A stretch of 50,067 nt of DNA from positions 1 to 50,067 of the forward strand of contig CASFCH010000006.1 in assembly GCA_949293315.1 (NCBI GenBank), given 5' to 3'. The number at the start of each line of letters is the position of its first letter. Within the stretch, counting starts at the first letter, position 1. The notes beneath the pieces are model-generated. The model saw only the letters and a list, made by a program, of their open reading frames with translations, had not been told where the DNA came from and did no database searches. Below, one piece after another: positions 7,419 through 17,202 of the stretch. Source of the DNA: an uncultured Oscillospiraceae bacterium. GTDB lineage: Bacteria > Bacillota > Clostridia > Oscillospirales > Acutalibacteraceae. Both the position numbers and the translations under genes were made by a program.

Positions 7419-9734
7419 TTATTCGATCGGATTGGTGAGCTTATCGGGCTCCTCCAGTTCGTTCTCATCGTAGGCGGGGCGGACAAACTTGCTGTACCCC
7501 TTCAGCTTTTTGAGCACCTCGGGGTCCACGCCCTCGCCGTCATGACGGCCGCAGCGCGGACAGGTATCGCCGATCACGCCCGTGTAGCCGCAGACGGGAT
7601 CGCGGTCCACCGGGTGGTTGACCGAGCCGTAGCCCACGCCGCTCTCCTTCATGCAGCGGATCACGGCCTCAAACGCCTCCAGATTCTGGAGCGGATCGCC
7701 GTCCATCTCCACGTAGGAGATGTGGCCGCCGTTCGTCAGCGCGTGGTAGGGCGCCTCCAGCTTGATCTTATCGAATGCCGAAATCGGGAAATACACCGGG
7801 ATGTGGAAGGAGTTGGTGTAGTAGGCGCGGTCCGTCACACCGGGGATCACCCCGTAACGCTCACGGTCCATGCGCACAAAGCGCCCGGAGAGCCCCTCCG
7901 CCGGCGTGGCGATCAGGGAAAAATTCAGGTGGTACTTATCCGTAGCCTGATCCATGCGCTTGCGCATGTGCCCTATGATCTCAAGCCCCAGGTTCTGCGC
8001 CTCCACGCTCTCGCCATGGTGTACGCCGATCAGGGATTTGAGCGTCTCCGCCAGACCGATAAATCCAAGTGTGAGCGTGCCGTGCTTGATCACCTCGCGC
8101 ACCTCGTCGTCGATATCGAGCTTATCGGAGTCGAGCCAGATCCCTTGCCCCATCAGGAACGGATAGTTGCGCACGCGGCGCTTGGCCTGGATCTCAAAGC
8201 GCTCAAGGAGCTGATTGATGACCAGATCGATCTTGCGGTCCAGATCCTCAAAGAACATGTCGATATTGCCGTGCGCCTTGATGGCCAGACGCGGCAGGTT
8301 GACCGAGGTAAAGCTCAGGTTCCCGCGGCCGCCCGTGACCTCGCAGGAGGGATCGTACACATTGCCGATCACGCGGGTACGGCAGCCCATGTAGGCCACC
8401 TCCGTATTCGGATCGCCCTCTTTGTAATACTGCTTGTTAAAGGGGGCGTCCATGAAGGAATAGTTCGGGAACAGCCGCTTGGCCGAGACACGGAAGGACA
8501 GCTTGAAGAGGTCGTAGTTCGGGTCTCCGGGGTTATAGTTGACGCCCTCCTTGACCTTGAAGATATGGATCGGGAAGATCGGCGTCTCGCCGTTGCCAAG
8601 CCCCGCCTCCGTGGCGAGCAGCACATTTTTAATGACCATGCGCCCTTCCGGAGAAGTATCGGTGCCGTAGTTGATCGAGCTGAACGGGATCTGCGCCCCC
8701 GCGCGCGAGTGCATGGTGTTCAGGTTGTGCACGAGCGCCTCCATGGCCTGGTACGTGGTGGAGTCCGTCTCGATATTGGCGCGCCTGAGCGCAAAGGACT
8801 GACACTTTTCAATCTGCTCTGCCGTCAGGCCCAGCTTTTCGAGCGCCTGCGCCTCCCGTTCCTGATAGCCGTTGTCGTTGGCGAGGATGGGCGATATGCC
8901 GGCATCCCGCTCAATCTCCGCCATCATGCGTTTGACGGCGTCAGGGGCGTCCGCCACATCGCAGCACAGCTCCAGTGCCTTGGCCAGATTGCGGCGGTAG
9001 AGCTTACGGTACGTCTTTTTTACGCCCTTGGCCATCCCGTAGTCAAAATTCGGGATGCTCTGCCCGCCGTGCTGGTCATTCTGATTGGACTGGATGGCGA
9101 TGCAGGCGAGCGCCGAATAGCTGGTGATGTCGTTCGGCTCGCGCAAAAAGCCGTGACCGGTGGAAAAGCCGCCGTCAAAGAGCTTGATGATGTCAATCTG
9201 GCAGCAGGTGGTTGTCAGGGTCAGGAAATCCAGATCATGAATATGGATATCGCCCTCGCGGTGCGCGCGCGCGTGCTCCGGATTGAGGACAAAGAGCTCA
9301 TTGAACTGCTTGGCGCCCTCGGAACCGTATTTGAGCATGGTGCCCATGGCGGTGTCACCGTCGATGTTGGCATTCTCACGCTTGATATCATTCTCCTTGG
9401 CATCGACAAACGTCAGGCCCTGGTAGACCTTCATCAGGCGGGTGTTCATCTCCCGTACGCGGCTGCGCTCTGCACGGTACAGGATAAACTCCTTGGCCGT
9501 GCGCGCGTGGCCGTTCTCGATCAGGACGTGCTCGACCATGTCCTGAATCTGCTCCACGCTGGGGACCTCAATGTTTTTATTTTCGATCTCCGCAACCACC
9601 TTCTGGGCCAGGTCCATGGACACGGAATAATCGCGCCCGCCCGTGGCCTGGGCCGCCTTATAGATGGCATCCGCAATCTTTTCAATGGCAAAGGGTACCG
9701 TGCGGCCGTCCCTCTTGATGATTTTGGTGATCAT
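7419..9734 (-). CDS. nrdD: Anaerobic ribonucleoside-triphosphate reductase, large chain lacking the glycyl-radical domain
   Basis: A 771-residue class III ribonucleotide reductase, reducing NTPs to dNTPs without oxygen. Residues 1-90 form an ATP-cone (ITKIIKRDGRTVPF ... AKEFILYRAER). The ten-stranded barrel follows, with DIHIHDLDF, the catalytic-cysteine region LTTTCCQID, GGQSIPNFDY and NLNTMHSRAGAQIPFSS. Near the C-terminus are HPVDRDPVCGYTG and CPRCGR; this part of the zinc site has three cysteines. The chain then ends in an acidic tail (ENELEEPDKLTNPIE) with no RxxGYL motif; that domain is the next gene. The start is taken as ATG 9734 (MITKIIKRDG); the frame extends to a TTG at 9752, which has no ribosome site. 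Even at 9734 the site is imperfect (GGGGG about 12 bases and GAGG 3 bases away). Confidence 0.93.
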   Translation of the reverse strand: MITKIIKRDGRTVPFAIEKIADAIYKAAQATGGRDYSVSMDLAQKVVAEIENKNIEVPSVEQIQDMVEHVLIENGHARTAKEFILYRAERSRVREMNTRLMKVYQGLTFVDAKENDIKRENANIDGDTAMGTMLKYGSEGAKQFNELFVLNPEHARAHREGDIHIHDLDFLTLTTTCCQIDIIKLFDGGFSTGHGFLREPNDITSYSALACIAIQSNQNDQHGGQSIPNFDYGMAKGVKKTYRKLYRRNLAKALELCCDVADAPDAVKRMMAEIERDAGISPILANDNGYQEREAQALEKLGLTAEQIEKCQSFALRRANIETDSTTYQAMEALVHNLNTMHSRAGAQIPFSSINYGTDTSPEGRMVIKNVLLATEAGLGNGETPIFPIHIFKVKEGVNYNPGDPNYDLFKLSFRVSAKRLFPNYSFMDAPFNKQYYKEGDPNTEVAYMGCRTRVIGNVYDPSCEVTGGRGNLSFTSVNLPRLAIKAHGNIDMFFEDLDRKIDLVINQLLERFEIQAKRRVRNYPFLMGQGIWLDSDKLDIDDEVREVIKHGTLTLGFIGLAETLKSLIGVHHGESVEAQNLGLEIIGHMRKRMDQATDKYHLNFSLIATPAEGLSGRFVRMDRERYGVIPGVTDRAYYTNSFHIPVYFPISAFDKIKLEAPYHALTNGGHISYVEMDGDPLQNLEAFEAVIRCMKESGVGYGSVNHPVDRDPVCGYTGVIGDTCPRCGRHDGEGVDPEVLKKLKGYSKFVRPAYDENELEEPDKLTNPIE

Positions 9735-9751
9735 TTTCCTCAAAGCCCCCA

Positions 9752-9808
9752 ATTACTATATCTTGTGCTATTCTCTGCGTGTATTAGCTATTATAGTGCA
9801 TATCTTGT
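9752..9808 (-). promoter_or_regulatory. Pair of NrdR-like boxes upstream of nrdD
   Basis: On the reverse strand two related sites begin ACAAGATAT: ACAAGATATGCACT (9795-9808) and ACAAGATATAGTAAT (9752-9766). They are exactly 42 bp apart, four helical turns. Both resemble the NrdR consensus acaCwAtATaTwGtgt. The first lies between the -35 and -10 of the promoter and the second downstream of it, as expected for repression by the ATP-cone regulator NrdR. No nrdR gene is in the window. Confidence 0.6.
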
Positions 9809-9818
9809 TGCAAGTCAA
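9790..9818 (-). promoter_or_regulatory. Sigma-A promoter of the nrd operon
   Basis: TTGACT (9813-9818), a 17-base spacer and TATAAT (9790-9795) on the reverse strand, about 55 bases upstream of the nrdD ATG. The spacer overlaps an NrdR-like box. Confidence 0.9.
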
Positions 9819-9952
9819 CAGGATCAAACGGTTTCAAAACAGAGAAAAAAACGGCCGGAATCCACCTGTACGGGCGTTTGTGAGGCCCCTGCCAAAAATA
9901 AGGGGAAATCTTTGTCTATTCTGCCCGTATCCCGCCGCGATCCGGCGCGGCA

Positions 9953-9996
9953 CAAAAAAAGAGCGCGGCGAACTGCCCCAGAGCAGTCCGCCGCGC
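9953..9996 (-). terminator. Terminator of the pgm-XRE operon
   Basis: GCGCGGCG/CGCCGCGC stem extended by ACTGC/GCAGT after a one-base mismatch, followed on the reverse strand by seven T. It starts about 18 bases after the XRE gene. The rest of 9819-9952 shows nothing recognisable. Confidence 0.85.
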
Positions 9997-10014
9997 TGAG
10001 CAAAAAGCTGCTTT

Positions 10015-10518
10015 TTACTTTTTCTTGCCCTTCTTTTTGCCGGAGGCAACCAGACCGTTGAGGAAACCGCTGTCATCGTCGATCACATACTCGACGCACT
10101 TCAGACGCATTTCCTCCAGCATCGCCTTGCGGTCCGGAAGCAGACGATAGTACAGGATCAGCGCGCGCTCATCCGGACTGATCGTCATGTAGTCCTCATC
10201 CATGACGGACGACACCTGCGCCTCCGTCTTATACTCCATCTCCTCGGCAGCCACCGCGACCGGCGAGCTCTCCTCCTTCTCGGCAAGGCCGAGCAGGTAA
10301 TCCGTCGTCACGTTGAACAGCTTTGCAAGACGGGCCAGATTGTAGACATCCGGCTTTGCACGATTGATCTCATAGCAGCAGTAGGCCGAGCGATCAATCC
10401 CGAGGAAGTCCGCAACCTCTTTCTGTGAGAGGCCGTACATGTTCCTCAGCGCCTTAAACTTGCTTCCCATGGTTTCCATTTGCAACACACTCCCATCAGC
10501 TTCATTTTTTTTCATCAT
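10015..10518 (-). CDS. XRE-family helix-turn-helix regulator
   Basis: A 167-residue DNA-binding protein. The XRE/Cro helix-turn-helix covers roughly residues 18-77 (FKALRNMYGLSQKEVADFLGIDRSAYCCYEINRAKPD ... TTDYLLGL). The C-terminal half has an acidic, mostly helical region and a lysine tail GKKKGKKK. The ATG at 10518 overlaps the stop of the upstream membrane-protein gene by four bases (ATGA), implying translational coupling. A second possible start, METMGSKF, about 13 codons in, has its own GGGAG site and would begin just before the HTH. The coupling suggests the regulator acts with the membrane protein. Targets unknown. Confidence 0.85.
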   Translation of the reverse strand: MMKKNEADGSVLQMETMGSKFKALRNMYGLSQKEVADFLGIDRSAYCCYEINRAKPDVYNLARLAKLFNVTTDYLLGLAEKEESSPVAVAAEEMEYKTEAQVSSVMDEDYMTISPDERALILYYRLLPDRKAMLEEMRLKCVEYVIDDDSGFLNGLVASGKKKGKKK

Positions 10519-11426
10519 TTTATACTTTCCGTCTGCCCGTTCACGGAATCCGCGCCGGACGTGACGGGAGAGCCCTCCTTTTCTTTTAGTATCCCGGCGT
10601 TTTCACCGGGACCGTTTTCTTTATGATCTGCCGTTTCCGGCTGTACCATACCCATACTGCGCAGGGCGCCGCGCCGCTGCTGACGGTGCAGCCAGAGCAG
10701 GACGACGATAAACCCGCCTGCCGCGCCAACAATCCCGCAGGTGATGTCCGTCATCGTATCCAGCAGCGCATACCGGCCGGCATCCACATGGAACAGATCC
10801 ATCTGCGCCGGATCGGTCACCGTCTTGAAGATTTCAAATCCCGGATCCGAATTGATCCGCCAGTGCTGGCTGTCGCCGAGCGTGACGGAATCGAAGATGA
10901 ACTCCAGGATCTCCCAGATGAGCGTGGCGAACGCGGAGAACCCCACGCCCCAGCTGGCCTGCACGATCGGGGAGGGATCCCCATACCGCTGACGATGCTT
11001 TGCATTGAGCGCAAACATCACGCACCAGCCCACATAGACCAGAATGCCGCCCCCGAATGTGTGCAGGACCAAATCCCACCAGGGGAAAAGATAGTAAAAA
11101 TTCAGCAATGTGCCGCAAAAGCTGGTAAGAACCAGATAAATGGTCCCCACTGTCTGCATGCGCACCGGGAATTTCCCGGGCCACAGGTTGGCGAACAGCA
11201 GGTGCAGCACCGGAATACAGAACGACAGTGCTACGGCGATAAACAGCTCAAAGGTCCGATCCGGATTTTTAAAAATGCACCAGACGCCGCCGGCCAGCAG
11301 GATCAGGCGGAGAATCCACCAGAATATATATTCGGACAGCGGCAGCTCCGCACGGATCTCGGCAAAAAGATGTGTAAAGCGCCCGCGGATGCCTGCAACC
11401 ACTCTCGTCAACGGATCCTCTCCCAT
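10515..11426 (-). CDS. Multi-pass membrane protein, YjdF/DUF2238-like
   Basis: A 303-residue integral membrane protein with about seven hydrophobic segments between residues 33 and 245 and a polar C-terminal tail. Motifs WDLVLHTFGGGILVYVG, WEILEFIFDS and YALLDTMTDITCGIVGA (conserved H, WE, DTMTD) match the YjdF/DUF2238 membrane family as I recall it. Function of the family is unknown. The gene sits 29 bases after the 35-residue peptide gene and overlaps the XRE gene by four bases. The start ATG has only a weak ribosome site, so an alternative start is possible. Confidence 0.75.
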   Translation of the reverse strand: MGEDPLTRVVAGIRGRFTHLFAEIRAELPLSEYIFWWILRLILLAGGVWCIFKNPDRTFELFIAVALSFCIPVLHLLFANLWPGKFPVRMQTVGTIYLVLTSFCGTLLNFYYLFPWWDLVLHTFGGGILVYVGWCVMFALNAKHRQRYGDPSPIVQASWGVGFSAFATLIWEILEFIFDSVTLGDSQHWRINSDPGFEIFKTVTDPAQMDLFHVDAGRYALLDTMTDITCGIVGAAGGFIVVLLWLHRQQRRGALRSMGMVQPETADHKENGPGENAGILKEKEGSPVTSGADSVNGQTESIK

Positions 11427-11455
11427 CTATTATCGTCTTCAGGATTTTCCGCCGC

Positions 11456-11563
11456 TCAGGCGATCAGAAGCATCTCGACGGTCATATAGCCGACGCCGGC
11501 GACCATCAGCGCAGCCAGCACCACGGCCACGATACGGATAAACAACTTTCTGTTCTTCATCAT
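11456..11563 (-). CDS. Small single-pass membrane peptide (35 aa)
   Basis: A short reading frame, MMKNRKLFIRIVAVVLAALM followed by VAGVGYMTVEMLLIA: a basic N-terminus and one hydrophobic helix. It fills the space between the phosphoglucomutase gene (12-base gap) and the YjdF-like gene (29-base gap) with no other feature there. A GGGTGG motif lies immediately upstream, rather close to the first ATG and better placed for the second. Similar 30-40-residue membrane peptides are frequent in clostridial operons. Expression and role are unproven. Confidence 0.55.
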   Translation of the reverse strand: MMKNRKLFIRIVAVVLAALMVAGVGYMTVEMLLIA

Positions 11564-11574
11564 GCCACCCAAAG

Positions 11575-13299
11575 TTACTCAATATGCATCCTGGAGCGCA
11601 TATCCTGCTCCAGTGCGTCGGCAACCGCCTCGGCCTGCGCGCGGTCGGCAGACACGGCGGTGATGTACACCTTGATTTTTGGCTCCGTACCGGAGGGACG
11701 GACAATCACGCCGGAGCGGTCCTCCAGCTTATAGGAGAGGACGTTTGAACGCGGCAGACCCGTGTCGCTGTGCGCCCCGGTTTTAAAATCGGTGCACACG
11801 CCGCTCTCATAGTCCGCGGAGAACACGACCCGGCGCCCGGCAATTTCCTGCGGGTGCTCGCGCCGCAGCAGATCCATGATCCCGCGCATCTTCTCCATTC
11901 CGGCCGCGCCCTCAAAGGCGAAGTTCAGCAGGCGGCTGAGGTACATGCCGTATCGCTCATAGAGCGCATTCATCACCTGTACGAGCGTCTTGCCCTGCAG
12001 CTTATAATAGGCCGCCATCTCACAGATCAGCATGGACGCCACGACCGCGTCCTTATCGCGCGCATGCGTCCCGCACAGGTAGCCGTAGCTCTCCTCCATC
12101 CCGAAGACAAAGCGGTCATCCTCGTCGATTTTTTCAAGCTGAGTGATAAATTCTCCGATATATTTAAAGCCGGTCAGCAGATGGCGGACCTCACAGTGGT
12201 AGTGCTCGGCGATCCGGTCGATCAGATCCGAGGTGACGATCGACTTGACCGCCACGGGATCGGCCGGCAGACTGCCGCGCTCCGTACGGCTGCGCAGGAT
12301 GTAGTCGAGCAGCATGGCGCCGACCTCATTGCCGGACATCAGGTGATACTCCCCATGGTCCCTGACCGCAATGCCGACACGGTCGCAGTCCGGATCCGTG
12401 GCCAGCAGCAGATCGGCCGGATCCTCACGGGACATGGCGATCCCGCACTCAAAGACCTGTTTGATCTCCGGGTTCGGATACGGGCAGGTGGGGAACCGGC
12501 CGTCCGGCAGCTCCTGCTCGGGGACAACGCGCACATTCGTCTGGCCGATGCGGCTGAGGATCTCACGCACAGGCTTGTTTCCGGTGCCATTGAGCGGCGT
12601 ATAGATCACGCTCAAATCGGCCTTTGCGCAGACGCCGGGCGTGATCTGGCACGTGAGCACCCGGCTGTAGAACTCCTCGATGACATCCTCGTCGATATAT
12701 TCGATCAATCCCTGTTCCAGTCCGTCCTCAAAGGACATCCGCTTTACGCCGGTGAACAGATCCACCTTGGAAATGAATTCGTAGGTTCTGGCGGCCGCCT
12801 CGTCCGTCATCTGATAGCCCTCGGGGTCATAGCACTTATACCCGTTATACTGGGATGGATTGTGGCTGGCCGTGATGATGATGCCGGACTGGCACTCCAG
12901 CTCGCGCACCGCAAAGGAGAGCATGGGCGTGGGCATCAGCTCCCGGTAGATGTAGACGTGGATCCCATTGGCGGCCAGCACGCCGGCCGCGCTGCGGGCA
13001 AAGTCCTGCGACTTGATTCTGGAATCATAGGCAATGGCCACGCTCGGCTCCTCATAGGTGCTGTTGAGAAAATCGGCCAGCCCCTGCGTCGCCTGATTGA
13101 CGGTGTAAATGTTCATCCGGTTGGTCCCGGCGCCGATCACGCCGCGCAGGCCGGCCGTCCCGAACGTCAGGCTCTGATAAAAGCGGTCAAAGATCTCCTC
13201 CTCGCGGCCCTCAATAGCCTTGAGTTCCGCGGCGACATCCGGATCCTCCACAGCCATCCGGCGCCACTGGTCATATAATGCATGAACGTCGCGTTCCAT
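11575..13299 (-). CDS. Phosphoglucomutase/phosphomannomutase
   Basis: A 574-residue alpha-D-phosphohexomutase interconverting glucose-1-phosphate and glucose-6-phosphate (or the mannose equivalents), feeding glycogen, cell-wall sugar and exopolysaccharide synthesis. All family blocks are present: GTAGLRGVIGAGTNRMN, the phosphoserine loop TASHNPSQYNGYK, the Mg-binding ATDPDCDRVGIA, GMEESYGYLCG, and the phosphate-binding RPSGTEPKIKVYI. Length and pattern match the Gram-positive PgcA-type enzyme. ATG 13299 follows AAGGAGG with seven-base spacing. First gene of a four-gene operon with the 35-residue peptide, the YjdF-like protein and the XRE regulator. Confidence 0.93.
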   Translation of the reverse strand: MERDVHALYDQWRRMAVEDPDVAAELKAIEGREEEIFDRFYQSLTFGTAGLRGVIGAGTNRMNIYTVNQATQGLADFLNSTYEEPSVAIAYDSRIKSQDFARSAAGVLAANGIHVYIYRELMPTPMLSFAVRELECQSGIIITASHNPSQYNGYKCYDPEGYQMTDEAAARTYEFISKVDLFTGVKRMSFEDGLEQGLIEYIDEDVIEEFYSRVLTCQITPGVCAKADLSVIYTPLNGTGNKPVREILSRIGQTNVRVVPEQELPDGRFPTCPYPNPEIKQVFECGIAMSREDPADLLLATDPDCDRVGIAVRDHGEYHLMSGNEVGAMLLDYILRSRTERGSLPADPVAVKSIVTSDLIDRIAEHYHCEVRHLLTGFKYIGEFITQLEKIDEDDRFVFGMEESYGYLCGTHARDKDAVVASMLICEMAAYYKLQGKTLVQVMNALYERYGMYLSRLLNFAFEGAAGMEKMRGIMDLLRREHPQEIAGRRVVFSADYESGVCTDFKTGAHSDTGLPRSNVLSYKLEDRSGVIVRPSGTEPKIKVYITAVSADRAQAEAVADALEQDMRSRMHIE

Positions 13300-13366
13300 G
13301 ACGCAGCCTCCTTAAAAATCAAGAACACAATCCCCGGTTTATTACAGTAAACCTTGATTAGTTCCT

Positions 13367-13396
13367 ATTATACCCTTTTTATAGGCGTTCCGTCAA
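13367..13396 (-). promoter_or_regulatory. Promoter of the phosphoglucomutase operon
   Basis: TTGACG (13391-13396), an 18-base spacer and TATAAT (13367-13372) on the reverse strand, about 70 bases upstream of the start codon. Confidence 0.8.
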
Positions 13397-13511
13397 CTCA
13401 ATATCGGCGTAAATTTAAAAATATTTAAAAAATTTTGTCACAAAATTCCGGCGGCTTCTTTCCATTGCTGCAAAAAGGTACAGAAAAGGCGTTTTAAGCC
13501 CTCCCCTCCCC

Positions 13512-13540
13512 TTGATGCGGGCTCCCCGGGATGATATAAT
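13512..13540 (+). promoter_or_regulatory. Promoter of comM
   Basis: TTGATG (13512-13517), a 17-base spacer and TATAAT (13535-13540), about 33 bases upstream of the GTG start. It is divergent from the pgm promoter; the 273-bp gap contains nothing else recognisable. Confidence 0.85.
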
Positions 13541-13572
13541 GGCAGTAGAACAAATCTTCGGAGGGATGACGG

Positions 13573-15105
<1,533 letters not shown>

Positions 15106-15134
15106 GCATTTTTATAGATTGATCATAAATCCTG

Positions 15135-15174
15135 TAAAAAAAGCGGAGCCATCCCCGGCAGGGGCAGCTCCGCT
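15135..15174 (-). terminator. Terminator of the GH25 gene
   Basis: AGCGGAGC/GCTCCGCT stem with an inner CCCC/GGGG pair, followed on the reverse strand by seven T (15135-15141). Confidence 0.85.
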
Positions 15175-15193
15175 TCTGCATTCATATTTGCTT

Positions 15194-16525
15194 TTAGTCT
15201 TCCGGATCCGTCTTCCGCACCTGGGAGGGCGTCTCGGACACGGACGATGGCGTTGTGGACGGCACAGCTTCCGTAGACGGCTCTGTCTCGGGCTCGGTGT
15301 CCGGTTCCGTCACCGCACCGCCGCTGAGCTTGTTCCACCCCTTAGAGCGCAGGTAAGTGGGATAGTCGACCAGGGAGACGTCCATATCCACATTCCCGCT
15401 GACGCCCGCAACCCTTCCGGTGGAGGTGTACTGCCACATCGTAAACGGAACCCAGAGGGCAAACGACGTATTGGTACTCCGATAGCAGGCCATCCAGTAG
15501 TCATACGGCAGCTTGGTAAAATCCAGCTTGTACTCACCGAAATTTTGGTCCGCATACACCATCGGGTAATACCCCGCCGCACGGATCGTCTCGCAGAACG
15601 CCATTACATTTTTATTCAGCTGTTCATTGCTGATGCTCATGATCCGGTAGCCGGATGAGCCCTCCACATCCATGATGATCGGATAGGTGATTTTCACATT
15701 CGGGTGCTCGCCGATCTTCTGGAGAACAAATTTGGCCTCCTCAATGGCCTCCTCCTCTGTAATGGCCTGCGTGTAAAAATAAATGCCGATATCCAGTCCG
15801 GCTTTGGAGGCCGCCTCAATATTCTGGTCAAAATATTTATCCGGGATAAAGTCGCCCGAGCCGTAGCCGCGCGCCCCGGCACGGATGATCACAAAGTCGA
15901 TCCCCGCCGACTTCACCGCATTGAAGTCGATATCGGCCTGGGCATAGGAGACGTCGATCCCCTTCCAGGAATCCACCGGCGTTCCGTCGTTATAATACTG
16001 ATCCGTATTCGCCCAAACCGTATTCATCGTGGGGGCATACCCGCTCCCCTCAAGCGTCCGGTAAATCTCATACTTGACGGAGCCGCCGATAAAGCTGGGG
16101 GGCTGCTCCTCCGGCTTGGGGGGCTGCTGTTCTTCTACATCCACCGGCCCTCCGTTATTGTCCTGCTCCTCCTGCTCCTGCTCCTTTTCGGGTGTAATTA
16201 CCAGATCTTCCTTGCTGGGGCCCTTGACATTTTCCGCCTTTTCAGCGATCTCCTGGGCGATCCGGTCCTCGTCCTCAGCAGAATACTGCTTCTGCGTGGC
16301 CTCCACCTCCGTGGGCGCCTCGGTCTCCGTGGTCGTCTCCACAGGCTCGACGAGCTGCTCCACAACCGCCGCCGCGGACTCGCCGGTGGAAAGCTCCTCC
16401 GGCGCCTGCCCATGGGCGCGTGTGGCCGCATAAAAACTCACGCCGCCCACGATTGCCACGCCGGCCGCCGAGAGCGCGGCAATCTTCAGCGCGAGCGCAT
16501 ATTTTGTAAAGAATTCCGCAATCAT
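15194..16525 (-). CDS. Membrane-anchored GH25 muramidase (lysozyme-like)
   Basis: A 443-residue envelope protein. A hydrophobic segment (about 10-34) acts as signal anchor. A long Glu/Thr/Pro-rich spacer follows (about 40-145). The glycoside hydrolase family 25 domain then runs from KGIDVSYAQADIDF (Asp191) through FVIIRAGARGYGSGD, GIYFYTQA and IIMDVEG (catalytic Asp286 and Glu288) to MWQYTSTGRVAG and MDVSL. GH25 enzymes cleave the beta-1,4 bond between N-acetylmuramic acid and N-acetylglucosamine. A Thr/Ser/Pro tail ends the protein. No phage genes surround it and it has its own promoter, so a housekeeping wall-remodelling role fits better than a phage endolysin. ATG 16525 has GGAG at eight bases. 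Confidence 0.92.
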   Translation of the reverse strand: MIAEFFTKYALALKIAALSAAGVAIVGGVSFYAATRAHGQAPEELSTGESAAAVVEQLVEPVETTTETEAPTEVEATQKQYSAEDEDRIAQEIAEKAENVKGPSKEDLVITPEKEQEQEEQDNNGGPVDVEEQQPPKPEEQPPSFIGGSVKYEIYRTLEGSGYAPTMNTVWANTDQYYNDGTPVDSWKGIDVSYAQADIDFNAVKSAGIDFVIIRAGARGYGSGDFIPDKYFDQNIEAASKAGLDIGIYFYTQAITEEEAIEEAKFVLQKIGEHPNVKITYPIIMDVEGSSGYRIMSISNEQLNKNVMAFCETIRAAGYYPMVYADQNFGEYKLDFTKLPYDYWMACYRSTNTSFALWVPFTMWQYTSTGRVAGVSGNVDMDVSLVDYPTYLRSKGWNKLSGGAVTEPDTEPETEPSTEAVPSTTPSSVSETPSQVRKTDPED

Positions 16526-16574
16526 TCGCCAATCTCCATCTTTTCACACAGATCCTATTGCTCTATCAGTACTC

Positions 16575-16603
16575 ATTATAATGAAAAAATGGCGCTAAAT
16601 CAA
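16575..16603 (-). promoter_or_regulatory. Promoter of the GH25 gene
   Basis: TTGATT (16598-16603), 17-base spacer, TATAAT (16575-16580) on the reverse strand, about 50 bases upstream of the start codon. Confidence 0.9.
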
Positions 16604-16638
16604 CCTTTTTTGCCGTTTTCAGGACTGGGAATTTTTAC

Positions 16639-16670
16639 AAAAAAAGAGGGCGCACATATCTTGTGCGTCC
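16639..16670 (-). terminator. Terminator of the ilvB-cimA-leuCD operon
   Basis: GGACGCACA/TGTGCGCCC (one G-T pair) with a five-base loop, then CTC and seven T on the reverse strand, about 30 bases after leuD. Confidence 0.85.
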
Positions 16671-16701
16671 CCCTGGAACAACAACTATATCTGGCGCTCT
16701 C

Positions 16702-17184
16702 TCATTTTGCGATGGAGTTGAGCAGACCGCCCTTTGCGATGATATTCTGAATAAAGGGCGGGAACGGCTCGGCCTGATACGTCTTGCCGGTCGTATGGTT
16801 GGTGATGACGCCGGTGTCAAAGTCGGCCTCCACCTCGTCGCCGTTTTTGATGTCCCTGGCCGCCTCCTCGCACTCGAGGATGGCAAGGCCGATATTGATC
16901 GCGTTGCGGTAGAAGATGCGCGCAAAGCTGGAGGCAATCACGCAGGAAATACCCGAAGCCTTAATGGCGAGCGGCGCATGCTCACGGGAGGAGCCGCAGC
17001 CGAAGTTGCGCTCCGCGACGATCAGATCTCCCGCCTGGACCTCCTTGACAAAGTTGATATCAATATCCTCCATGCAGTGCTTGGCAAGCTCCTTGGGGTC
17101 CGCGCTGTTCAAATAGCGCGCGGGGATGATGACGTCTGTATCCACGTTATCGCCATATTTATGAACCGTTCCGTGTGCTTTCAT
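16702..17184 (-). CDS. leuD: 3-isopropylmalate/(R)-2-methylmalate dehydratase small subunit
   Basis: A 160-residue swivel-domain subunit of the LeuCD aconitase-family isomerase. It shows [16 protein letters not shown], the substrate-binding [11 protein letters not shown] loop, [15 protein letters not shown] and FDTGVITN. Length fits the short LeuD of clostridia. With CimA in the same operon the natural reaction includes citramalate to 3-methylmalate, as well as isopropylmalate isomerisation for leucine. ATG 17184 has GGAGGG ten bases upstream; leuC ends 18 bases before it. Confidence 0.95.
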   Translation of the reverse strand: MKAHGTVHKYGDNVDTDVIIPARYLNSADPKELAKHCMEDIDINFVKEVQAGDLIVAERNFGCGSSREHAPLAIKASGISCVIASSFARIFYRNAINIGLAILECEEAARDIKNGDEVEADFDTGVITNHTTGKTYQAEPFPPFIQNIIAKGGLLNSIAK

Positions 17185-17202
17185 AATCAGATCGCCCTCC
17201 TA

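Noticed and set aside
7203-7420. Frameshift explaining the split of nrdD
   Set aside because: The large chain ends in its own acidic tail and stop, and the small gene has its own AGGAGGT site 35 bases later; this is a gene boundary.
7542-10061. Long + strand open frame opposite nrdD
   Set aside because: Shadow of a certain gene; runs across the nrd promoter and the terminator of the XRE gene.
11770-13278. Long + strand open frame opposite phosphoglucomutase (similar cases opposite leuC, cimA, ilvB, the carboxypeptidase and htrA)
   Set aside because: GC-rich codon bias keeps the antisense frame open; no ribosome site or recognisable family.
15194-16525. Prophage endolysin
   Set aside because: The GH25 domain alone would allow it, but it has a signal anchor, its own promoter and terminator, and housekeeping neighbours.
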